NCBI GenBank assembly: GCA_914767715.1
Contig: OU612069.1
Location: forward strand, 18,039,387-18,103,386
Source of the DNA: Membranipora membranacea
Lineage: Eukaryota > Bryozoa > Gymnolaemata > Cheilostomatida > Membraniporidae
Direction of reading: 5' to 3'
Length of the DNA: 64,000 nucleotides
Shown: positions 23,701-33,201 of the stretch, one piece after another
How the letters are laid out: each line of letters opens with the position of its first letter
How positions within the stretch are numbered: position 1 is the stretch's first letter
The notes under the pieces: model-generated
Databases searched by the model: none
What the model was told of the DNA's origin: nothing
What the model saw: only the letters and a program-made list of their open reading frames with translations
Made by a program: the position numbers and the translations under genes

Positions 23701-24189
23701 GGGCTGAAATGTCTCAAAGATACTGGGATGATGTCAATCCAAAGAAATTTCTGCTCTGCATGAGGTTAGTGAAGTAGTTAGCTCATGCTGCCGGCGAGCA
23801 AGGTGCACACCCTGACACCGTAGAGAAGATAATGTGGAAACACCTGTCCCTGCTTGTCTCAGCGAGCTGCAGCCATATTTTGGTTCTGTAAGCCAACCAG
23901 ATAAATTATCTCCTAGGACATCTGATCTAACTCATCCACCCAGTGTTTATTCAAGTATGACAAAAGCTTTGAAGGACAAAAAGGTGCAAATCACGAAATC
24001 ACCTGTTCCAGGATGACATGATTTAATTTAGTCTTAGTCAAGAAGTCTACAGTTACTGAATCAAGTTGGCTGGCAATTGGATTACCACCATTAAAAAATG
24101 TGTGACCGTACTCAAAGTTTGAGATGCACAGTTTAAGAAATACCAATGCGTTTCAGTGATCTCATCAGGTGTGATCAATAGGAGCTCGT
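20719..24189. other. Intergenic DNA, no supported gene
   Basis: AT-rich sequence upstream of the minus-strand GPCR. A TATATATATTTATATAG tract on the minus strand near 20.81-20.83 kb is a possible but weak TATA region for that receptor. Short open frames at 21224-21469, 22846-23206 and 23834-24016 lack domains or splice context. Confidence 0.45.
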
Positions 24190-24760
24190 CATGTGCTCAG
24201 AGGGAGAATGGTAAATATAATTATCTCCGTAGGTTACACCAAGGTGCATAGCAGGTTTGTTTGTAAAAGCCACACTCAGTATTACAGTTTTGCCAGAATT
24301 CAAAATTTTTTTTTTGCTCAGACCAGGTGTTTCTAACAGTATTGCATGAGATATGTTCTCAGTGGATGGGTCAAAAATAAGCTTATTTAAGGTCATCATC
24401 AGCATATTTTATGCATTTTGTATCATAGTCAAAAGCTTTTAAGTCATCAAAATAAATTAACCAAATGATGGGGCCAACTGTGGTTCCTTGAGGGGCACCT
24501 ACTTGAATAGGTTTGTATTCAGCAAAATAATCGCAGTATTTTAAACATTGGTGTCTTGATTTCAGTAAACTTTCTACTTAGGCTATGACATTGGCGTTAA
24601 AACAAATAGCATTCATTATACATTCCCGAATGGGGTGCTGCATCCTATCAAAGGCTTTGGAAAAATCAATGTTTGCATTTTGTATTAGTTTCAAATTAGT
24701 ATTTGCGTCGATCTGTGAGATCTCATAGTGGAATCATTGAACCAGGCTCTTCTTTTCATG
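24190..24760 (-). pseudogene. CR1/Jockey-like LINE reverse transcriptase fragment
   Basis: Translating the minus strand gives RT palm motifs in order: IDFSKAFDRM (motif A, near 24650), a premature stop, GAPQGTTVGPIIWLIYFDDL (motif B, near 24460) and KYADD (motif C, near 24410). The frame then breaks. The order and spacing match non-LTR retrotransposon RTs of the CR1/Jockey group. The 5' and 3' parts are missing. A dead fragment about 0.5 kb upstream of GPCR paralogue 2. Confidence 0.8.
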
Positions 24761-25085
24761 CATTATGGTCACAGCTAAATGATGGGATACATGACACTAA
24801 GTTTCCTTGTCAAAATAGGTAATTGTCAATCATGCAAACTTCTAAAATTTTCTCCCTCAGCAATAATTAATTTCCACTGGGGATGTCAGTGATCCATATA
24901 AATTGTTATATGGCTGAGTGCTACTAATGTTTTTTGGATATAAAAATGTGACTAGCTTGCATTGCATCATGTCAATTACAATCAGATCTTTGATTGGCCG
25001 AGTATTTCACAAGGGAAAGGAGCGTGTTAATGTATATTTGGCATACTTATATTATAATGAATGTGTTAATACCATTAGCTGGGTG

Positions 25086-25093
25086 TATTTAAA
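25086..25093 (+). promoter_or_regulatory. TATA-like box of GPCR paralogue 2
   Basis: TATTTAAA lies 70 bp before the receptor ATG, a spacing that would leave a leader of roughly 40 nt. The leader just before the ATG (CTTGAGAGATGG) is identical in the receptor at 50.4 kb, showing that upstream sequence was duplicated with the gene. Confidence 0.4.
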
Positions 25094-25162
25094 GCTTTGG
25101 CATCAGCAATACATTCCAGTGTATGGAACTTTGTACCATCGAACAACAACCGATCTTGAGAG

Positions 25163-26056
25163 ATGGCCGGCTGGGTGCTCTACAAAACTCCATTGCATCC
25201 TGCACTTGCTGCAGTATGTCTTGCAGTGCATCTGAATATACTGATAACGAACATTCTGGTGATTGCTACATTTAAGAGGATCAAGAAACTTTTTCTTCGA
25301 CACTACTACATGCTTGGTCTTGTGGTGGCCGATCTGATTATGCTAATTCCTACCACTGCTGGGATTATGGCTCTAATAAAAGGAAATTTATGGATAGACG
25401 ATGGCTTATGCAGTTTTCTCGGAATTGCATCAACTTCTTCCGTTGAGATTACTGCAACAGTTCATACAGTGATGTGTATAGATCGATGGGTGTCTGTAGC
25501 CTATCCGCTTGAATATCGTGCGATGGTTAATAAGAGGGAAGCTAAACCGTTCACTATTGGCATTATAGTAGGGTGCAACATACTACCTGTACTTTTCAAT
25601 GTTTTAACTGTGCATCTGAATGTTATAAATTTTGAATTTGACCCTTATGTTCCAAGTTGTATTTTGAGCAGCAGCAAGAGTTCAATCATTGGAGTCGTCC
25701 TTACCCTCAATTTTTTCATCGCCATACCTATGATTGTTCATACAGTTACCAATATTTACATGCTGTACAGAGTGGCGAAACTTCGAGGGTTATCAAGAAA
25801 GAGACTGATATATTCAATAAGGACAGTTGTAGCGACAGTTCTTGTGTTCTATGTGTTCTGGATTCCTACTGCTGTGAGACTTGTGATGGCGATCTTGGTA
25901 CCACAGCAACAAAACTTGTGGTTTACATTTATCAGCACTGAATTCCTTGTAGCAAACAGTGGTGTAAACTTTTACATCTATGTATTGACAATTCCGACTT
26001 TCAAATCAGCATTTCTCTCGATGCTTCCCAAGAAGAAAGATCAACAAACATTATAA
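25163..26056 (+). CDS. Class A (rhodopsin-like) GPCR, intronless, paralogue 2
   Basis: The 297-residue single-exon receptor has seven hydrophobic segments. TM1 carries ITNILVIATF, TM2 GLVVADLIMLIP, TM3 begins DDGLCSFLG and ends CIDRWVSVAYPL (DRW for DRY). Loop 3 contains RVAKLRGLSRKRLIYSIR. TM6 has FYVFWIPTAVR, where the usual CWxP Cys is Phe. TM7 reads GVNFYIYVLT, without the NPxxY proline. Loop 2 carries a Cys (YVPSCIL) that can pair with the TM3 Cys. The short N-terminus (MAGWVLYKTPLHP) has no sequon or signal peptide. It is a close relative of the other three receptors here, and intronless copies suggest local duplication or retroposition. The ligand cannot be told from the sequence. Confidence 0.9.
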   Translation: MAGWVLYKTPLHPALAAVCLAVHLNILITNILVIATFKRIKKLFLRHYYMLGLVVADLIMLIPTTAGIMALIKGNLWIDDGLCSFLGIASTSSVEITATVHTVMCIDRWVSVAYPLEYRAMVNKREAKPFTIGIIVGCNILPVLFNVLTVHLNVINFEFDPYVPSCILSSSKSSIIGVVLTLNFFIAIPMIVHTVTNIYMLYRVAKLRGLSRKRLIYSIRTVVATVLVFYVFWIPTAVRLVMAILVPQQQNLWFTFISTEFLVANSGVNFYIYVLTIPTFKSAFLSMLPKKKDQQTL

Positions 26057-26734
26057 GAGCTTCTCCTAGTTTCAATCCCTTTTGAATAGTTTTGGCCGGT
26101 AAACTTGGAGCCTTCTTGAAGACCTCAAATCAGAGAAACAAGTTTGTTTATATTTATTTATTCATATTGCTAACTGTTCTGTAGAATGGCCTCTAATGGT
26201 TTTGATTGGCACTGCCCTACACAAAAATCCTTATGTTCTTGATATTCAAACTGATTACAATATGACCTTGATGACAATGATAGTGTAGTAAAATCTAAAA
26301 TAATAGCGTTAGCAGCCAATGTCTTTTGATCACACTGACTTATATGATGGGAAATTATTGTTTGCGAATTATTTGACGCATAATATTTTTGCAAGAAAAG
26401 GTCAAATGATTTGATTCAATAGATTTTTGCTAATATTCATATACGTATTTAGTCGTTATTTATTGCTCTCGAACCGTCATCACCACTGAGGAGGTCTTTA
26501 AATTGAACTTCAGTGTAATAATTGCAGAGTGAAATTTTATAATGCTCAAACTGAACTATAAGCAGACCTACAACCCTCCCAACAGAGTAGCATATACCCA
26601 TAGCTATAAATTAATCATTGTTGTAAGAATGAACATATATAGATTCTCTAGACCAGAAGCTAGAGGCTTGGAATTGTTCTTTCTAATTCTGTGCGTTCCT
26701 CTTGACGCAGCGACACCGTGCTATCTATTGTTGG

Positions 26735-26890
26735 GCTATATAAGTGGTAATTCTAGCAAAACGTTATTCAAACCAATTCATTCTTAGTACAAATTGGTTT
26801 GAATAACATTTTGCTAGAATGATATTTGAACCAATTCATACTTAGTATAAATTATTTATAATTTCCTTTTGCTAGAATGACCACTTGTAT
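26735..26890. repeat. Nested inverted repeat, MITE-like
   Basis: The inner pair is near perfect: ATTCTAGCAAAACGTTATTC... (26750-26778) against its reverse complement at 26792-26820. An outer pair, AAGTGGTAATTCTAGCAAAA and TTTTGCTAGAATGACCACTT, bounds the unit. A direct repeat of AACCAATTCAT(T/A)CTTAGTA inside suggests a partial internal duplication. No clear target duplication is seen. Confidence 0.7.
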
Positions 26891-27599
26891 GCCTATGAAT
26901 TTTTTGTTAAATTTGCAAGATGTCAGGCTTGGCATACTGTCACCACGTTAGCGAGTAGTGTACATAAAATGGTATTAAATCTACACGAATGGCGATTCAC
27001 AACACTTTCATGACAGTGTAACTTGGAGGCAAGCTTTGAAGGGTTGTGAAGGAGAGAGAGCATCAAATAACAACTTGATTCAAAGCATATCCTCGATGAG
27101 TTTCCTCTTTGTGTTTCCTTGTGACTTCTAAGAGTCTCATCATACAAACCTTGATAAACTATTTTTAGCTTCATATAACAATGGAGAAGGTCACAGTTGC
27201 AGCAATTCATTGTCCTGATTGTCCATACACTGTAACTATGGTGTCAAGAATCAAATTTCCCTAGCTACAAGTTGGTTTAAAATGACTAAAATTTCCCATT
27301 TGCCATCTATTTGGTTTATTCATTAGGAAGGTTTTATGTTTATGTAGCCATAGATAAAGCCGGCGGAACTCTACCTCTGCAAGGCAATGTTGACAAATCA
27401 AATTTGAAGCTAATACAAATAATTTGATTAAAGGGACAAAATCCTCTACAAGCGATGGTGGCGTTGCGCACTGCTCTTTATACTTTGTGATGAATACTGT
27501 AGCATGTGAGGCATGACATGTGATTTCCTTTCTAATAATCATCGAGTTTTCCCATGAGGATGCTAGTATTACAAAGGTCATTGTACTCCTGGCTTGCTA

Positions 27600-27757
27600 T
27601 TTCCAGTAGAGGTTTACACCCGAGGGTGCAGGGGGCTGGAGCAATCAACCTTAAAAGCTCAACCAATGGGATTCGAACTCACAACTCCTGCGGTACCAAT
27701 GGCCTGGCAGTGAATAGCAAGCATGCTAACAGATTGCGCCATCTCACAATACCCAAA
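27600..27757 (-). mobile_element. tRNA-derived SINE of a second family
   Basis: On the minus strand an A box (TGGCGCAATCTGTTAGC) and a B box (GTTCGAATCCC) are spaced as in a tRNA. The following tail (TTGATTGCTCCAGCCCCCTG, CCTCGGGTGTAAACC) differs from the body of the SINE near 10.8 kb, so this is a different family. Confidence 0.6.
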
Positions 27758-28305
27758 AAGAATTGGTTGATGACGCTAGTTGGCATGCCTGCTATTCTCT
27801 ACCCAGAGTTGTGCTCTCTCGTTCCATATCACAGTTCACTTCACCATTGCCACCCTATGCATCACAGATTACGTTTAAGTTGTTGGCCTTACATGACTGG
27901 CTATTTCCAGACTTACATGATTCCTCAGATGAAAAGACTCATTGGATGCTTTATAACATTTTAAGCAGTAAAACCTCATTATGAAGGAATGTGTCAACCT
28001 TGCTGTTCATTTCTAACATCATCAAAAAACCAGCGTATGAGGAGGTAACTCTGCAGATCATCAACAAGGTTTCTTTCTAAGCAAATCTTCAGAATGATAT
28101 CTAGCCAGCGTCAAATAAATTTGAATTCATCACATAGCCATTAATGCAAGAGTCTTAACTCAAACTCAGTGATGTTGTGCTCAGTGAGATAAAAATCTGA
28201 TCTCTGGTAGGTCAAGTTTATTGAAATATTATTATTTATTGAAATTGAAATATACCGATTCATCAAATCATATTTCAAAGGAATTAGGTTATACACTGAA
28301 CTCGT

Positions 28306-31300
28306 TTATTTTCCAAACCATAACCCGTCATTCAGGCCTCCTATAGCTCCAAAGTTTGGTGTCGCAACAGGAGCTGTATAAGGAAAATATGAATTGATGT
28401 GAGAGTAGTAAAGAATGATACATGTTTTCTTGATTGCGAATCTACTCAAATTAATTGCCTGTGTATCTTAGACTAAGGGGCAGTGCACACCTGCATTCCT
28501 TGAATCATCTCTATAAATACAGTCAAAACATAGGCTAACAAGTCAAAGTTATAGAAAGCTACTAATAAATAAGTCTTGTGACGAAAAAAAAATTGTGAGT
28601 TTTACTTTTTGGAGTTGTCATAGCATATAACCGTATGCAGATCACAGCCAGCCCTTAAAAGTGTTCGGGATGGCGATTGCGGCCGTAGGCGGTCGTAAAG
28701 GGGATGGGTGGGAAGCTAGGAAACTAGCCTACGGCGGCGATCGCCATCCCGAACGCTTTTAAAGGCTGGCTGTGATGCAGATGAGTCAAATTCAGTAGTG
28801 AAGAGAAATCTCAGCCAGAATTCTTTGCCTCTTGAATACAGGCAGTCATTCATGACTGTGACAAAAGGTCAAGGTAACATGAGAGGAAAAATCAAAACAA
28901 ATCCTTCCTTCTCGCCACCATGGTTGATTGTCCTGTTTGTGGGGAGAATATGCGGTGCAATTTTGAGCCAGCTTGCCCAAATTCAGAATTCTTCTTCTTT
29001 CCCTTTTGCTTACAACTTTTCAGCTTAATTGGAAAAATTCTGATTCCTAACAAACTGGATCTGGTGAATAAAGAGTGTGAAAGCCACCAGGCGCAATCTA
29101 ATTAACTCAGATAATTGACGAGAGCTTTGATTCATTCGTGGTCAAATGCAAACAATCAGGATTAGGATATTTATGATTTACCTGCAGCTTGCTGTGGTCT
29201 TGCGTTAAGCCCTCCTGCAGCTGGATTAAAATGAAGAAGATGAGTATTTATGTGACAAGCTGTGCACAGAAAATACAAAGTCCAGCCAAGTTCTTAATGT
29301 TTACATCCGTCTCAAAAATCAAGTATTTTGTTACCCCTTATTATTTTGACGAGAAAACATGCTAATCAATTTGTTACTTACCTAGAAAGTCTGAAATACC
29401 GACAAGAGATGGTCCCAGAGGCTGCTGTGGCTGTTGAACTCCGGTCTGATCACCAGGTTGTACACCTTGATCAACCGTCTGCTGTCCTCCTTGGTCTAAA
29501 ATAACACCAAATATATTCTCACAAAGATTTCAACTAAACCAATAAGTGAAGAGATCAGTAACCAGGCAAAATCAAAAGATGCTAATTAACAATACTTGGC
29601 GCCTAAAGATGTTGAATGGTGACTGATACATTAAGGGTCAGCATTATAACATGTTGATGCATTCTCTGGTGAATGAGGAAACACAATGAATGCAAGCCGT
29701 TCATTAAATTACCGATGTGGTTAGAATTCTTGAACCTCTGAATGATACCAAGAACCTGAATCATTCACAATCACTGTACTCTGTTGTCAATAGCGAAACA
29801 TTCTGTGGGTTAGAATACCTGCTGGGCCGGTTTGTCCTGCATTGGGATCTGTTGGTACTTCATCTCCAGCAGCTGTGCCTTGGTCACCAGTTCCACCTGT
29901 AGCACCACCTAAGGAAAACAAACATTGAGTAAGGCATGATCCTTGCTATCCAGGGTTTCTGCAAAAAATATTGGTTGCCAATACACTTCCGTGTATTAGA
30001 ACAACTCCTGCTAAATCACAATGCACTTTTGTAATTTCTCATTTTGACTAATTAATGTGATATTTATCATAGTGTCTGTCATTGCTGACTATGACATGTA
30101 CTCAGGTGCACATTTTAATCTTCTGACTAGGCTTCCAAATCATAAGTGGCTCTTTTCAAACATTGACATATGTGACCCAACGTTGAACAATCTGCCAACA
30201 AGGCTGGAACTGCAGTGGCTCATATATTTTGTAGATCACAGATACCTAACAAGCTTCCAACAGTATTGATCAGATTGCCAAGTCCACCTGAACCCCCTTC
30301 AGCGCCACCTGCACCACCTACAAGTAGAGCAATAAAAGTGGTCAGATTTTTCAATCTAAGCATGCATCAAGGAGGGATCTCATTCCTAACACATTGGAAA
30401 GTATATGGATATGGTATTTATGGGAGGTATTATTGGAAACTCCCTTAACTAGTAACACCAGTGTGGAAAACACAGCTACAAAGCATTCGCTTTTGGTTGA
30501 ATTGTCATACAAATCTTGTACTCTAAATTATTAATTGGAAGAGGTGCAAGAATGTGCCTACAAAGCATTTTCTAGACGAATGTGCAATTGGAGAGGTGAA
30601 TCATTTATCTGGGAGCATTATTATTAATATTTGGGGATAAGCTAACACTGCTAAGATGAGACTCTGCAGCCATTGTAAAAATGAAAAAGTGCTGGTAAAC
30701 TTTCTTCGCCACAGAAACAAATCTTAACATGAAGCACACGGACCAACAGTCATGTTTTACAATTATTGAGCTTACCTAGTAGTCCAGTTAAAGTATTGAC
30801 AACACCATCAAGTCCACCTGAACCAGCAGCTGCTGTGCCACCTACCAGAATGGATAATGATGACGCATTAATTCGTAGCGAAGAGAAAGCTTTCTGTATG
30901 CCATTTATTTGAGACAAAATAAATTGAAACACTACAAAAGGCGTTGATTTTGAGCGAGAAGATAAGTGAGGACAGAATGAAGTAAGAATGCACTACTTAC
31001 CTCCAAGCAATCCTGTAGCTGCAGATAGAGCATTCTGAAGGGTAGACCCGCCAGAGCCAGATGATCCTCCTGGAATTAAACAATATGTTGTTGCTTTAGA
31101 ATAATATCCAAAGTAACATAAACAAAGAAGAAGTCAGGAATGGCCTAATTGTTAATGGTGAGATACTTTGAGTTGTGAAGCCTGAGTTATTTCCCTTGTC
31201 AGCAGTCAATCAATAATTGGTACTGGCATGCCAATCATATAGCCACAACTGACACAGAGTAAAAACCTGTCCACTTTTACAAGTTGATGAGTAATGTATA

Positions 31301-32579
31301 CTCATAAAAGAACAAGAACATATATTCAGATGAACTGGAAATATATTTCAGTCGCAGCTTTTTCGCTGCATCAACAGAGAGTATTTTGCCTGTTGCGTAG
31401 GACAGAAATTGAGGCGTGGGGACTTGAAAAGTCAACTTACCTCCGAGCAGACCAGTCACAGCAGACAGCGCACCTCCGAGTCCCGATGAGCCACCACTTC
31501 CTCCACCAAGCTTGGAGAACAAATCTGCTATTCCACCTACAAATTGTAAAAAGCAAAGGTATTGGAAACGTTTTCAGGCACTGGAAACAATTATCTGCTC
31601 ATGCTACATTGAATGAATATGTTTTTGGGGGTTAAAATCGCAAGTGTCGCCTCTGTCTGAGGACTGAGAAATATCAGTGCCTTAAGGGCGCCAAGTTGTT
31701 CTCAGTTGTCAGGCTGGTCGGAGCACACCTGGGGCGTCGTAATATGAGCCCAGTAGTCAGTAGTCCGCAGCGGGATTCAAACCCGGGACCTCAAACGTTT
31801 GCGCGTTAGAGGGCAGACGCTCTAACCAACTGAGCTACCTCCTACTCCTGGTCTGAGAACTTTTAGGCAACTTCACAGCACGGATTTGGCTTGCAGGCAG
31901 TTGTCTACTCATGGATAATTTTATGTGTTTGATAAGGTCTGAGGACTGAAAGCAAATTGATAGAATGATTTGGGGAGCAATGAGTGTCTTACCTGCTGCT
32001 CCACCGCCGCTGCCAGAACTCTTCAGCAACCCTCCTGTCAACAACAAGAACATATGATAACACGGCAAAATGTATTTCCGGTGGTATTTCTTGTCATGAA
32101 AAGGCTAATGATTGCTTAAAAGTCTGGTGAATGGTAAGATATGGCTTATAATAAAGGACATTACTGGTCACTCAATTTATCAACAATGGTCCAAGGACTC
32201 ACCTGCAACATTAGCCAAAGATCCCAAGATATCTACAATGAAAAATATTTACCGATCGAGTCAAGCTTGTAAGCACTTTTATTCTTCAAGGTTAGCTAAC
32301 CAAATCAAATACAATGACACACAATCAATATCACCGATGCAGAGACAAATTTATATAAGGTCAGCTGATGCCAAGACCTGTGATTGGCATGATCTTAATT
32401 GCACCCCCTGATGACTGTCATACTGGTATGATAGCAGATTTACATTGGCATACGAGTGGTCTTCATATCCATTGACACAGATTGTTAACGGTGATTCAGA
32501 CTTACGTACTTCTTTCATCAATGTCTATGGGTGCAGCAAAGCACACTGCCAGTAGAGCGGATACAACTGCTAAACGCAT
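28306..32579 (-). CDS. Secreted Gly-rich modular protein A, 11 exons
   Basis: Exons in coding order: 32510-32579, 32203-32232, 31993-32034, 31441-31536, 31001-31069, 30776-30841, 30246-30317, 29819-29908, 29382-29495, 29182-29220, 28306-28373. All ten introns are phase 1 and the frame is open throughout, giving 251 residues. The signal peptide is MRLAVVSALLAVCFAAP. IDIDERNILGSLANVAG follows, then Gly/Ser/Ala-rich modules of 14-32 residues, one per exon, several with a GGxSGxGG start and an A(V/A)TGLLGG-like end. Next come acidic/Gln-rich exons (QPGDQTGVQQPQQPLGP) and a C-terminus with FGAIGGLNDG. I recognise no family. Secretion is a safe inference; a role in matrix, mucus or cuticle is only a guess. 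It is a paralogue of the gene at 33.2-35.8 kb. A SINE sits in intron 3 and a MITE in intron 10. An AATAAA overlaps the stop codon. Confidence 0.85.
28635..28782. mobile_element. hAT-like foldback MITE with 8-bp target duplication
   Basis: The 132-bp element (28643-28774) begins CACAGCCAGCCC and ends GGCTGGCTGTG. It is flanked by perfect 8-bp repeats ATGCAGAT (28635-28642 and 28775-28782). Its arms of about 50 bp are inverted copies (GGGATGGCGATTGCGGCCG / CGGCGGCGATCGCCATCCC) and much richer in G+C than the flanks. A shorter relative is at 5719-5788. It lies in the last intron of secreted protein gene A. No transposase is encoded. Confidence 0.85.
31640..31856 (-). mobile_element. tRNA-derived SINE (intron 3 of secreted protein gene A)
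   Basis: The minus strand starts with a good tRNA-like head: A box TAGCTCAGTTGG, B box GGTTTGAATCC. The body has GACTACTGGG, CCAGGTGTGCTCCGACCAGC, AACTTGGCGCCCTTAAGGCA and GATATTTCTCAGTCC. It belongs to the same broad family as the element at 10.8 kb, with a different head. No acceptor stem can form, so it is not a tRNA gene. Confidence 0.8.
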
Positions 32580-32652
32580 CTTTGGTTGAGTAGATTCAAA
32601 CGGAAACTATCCTGCAACAGCCTCTTAGCAGTGAAACACGCATTGATCCCCG

Positions 32653-32658
32653 TATATA
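32653..32658 (-). promoter_or_regulatory. TATA box of secreted protein gene A
   Basis: The minus strand reads ACTATATACGGGG, with TATATA 73 nt before the ATG at 32579. That would give a leader of roughly 40-50 nt. No other core promoter candidate is nearby. Confidence 0.45.
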
Positions 32659-32663
32659 GTTTG

Positions 32664-33201
32664 TGCCTATCACGGATCCCATATGTTTTTTCCCACAATA
32701 CCCAAGTCAACTGATAAGGACAACATGTAATGATACATACTACTAGTGTGCGTCAATGGCCATGGTGTTCATCACTGGAAGAGCTAGATTGTAATTACTA
32801 ATGGTTAGCCAGGTTTTCAGACTATGTTTAATAACTATAATAATTGAGCTTCCTGTTATAAACTTGGAAAGATGACTCCAAAATTTCTTTCTTGGCTCTC
32901 AGACAATTGCTTGCAATATATCATTGATGTTTAAAAACTGTTGCATTCTGATTAACAGGTGTCATATTGTCTGTTGCTGCTTCTCCCTGTTAATGTTAGG
33001 CATAGTTCAGGATAATTTTCTCCAGGTTGCCCGCACGTTAAGGGTGAAAATTGTCATTTGGCAGTACTTCAATTTTTGTATATATTTAATTTTGGCAATG
33101 TCAGATTGATGCAGCCGGCAATATAAAAAATATGCTTTTCAGGTATCTTGTCAATATTTATTAAGCATAGACACTTCAGACCAAACATCGTCTATAACAA
33201 A
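32664..33201. other. Spacer between the two secreted protein genes
   Basis: This holds the promoter side of gene A and the 3' flank of gene B. On the minus strand an AATAAA (33157-33162) lies 40 nt past the stop codon of gene B. The open frame at 32924-33109 has no recognisable features. Confidence 0.5.

Larger units (their letters stand above)
26057..28305. other. Intergenic DNA with two repeat elements, no supported gene
   Basis: This holds the nested inverted repeat at 26.74-26.89 kb and a SINE at 27.6 kb (listed separately). The open frames at 26170-26394, 26923-27210, 27261-27581 and 27554-27964 are not gene-like; the last reads through the SINE. Minus-strand AATAAA signals near 28.22-28.24 kb probably serve the gene that ends at 28306. 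Confidence 0.45.

Noticed and set aside
27554-27964. 136-codon plus-strand frame
   Set aside because: It reads through a SINE in the antisense direction (NGIRTHNSCG comes from the B box complement).
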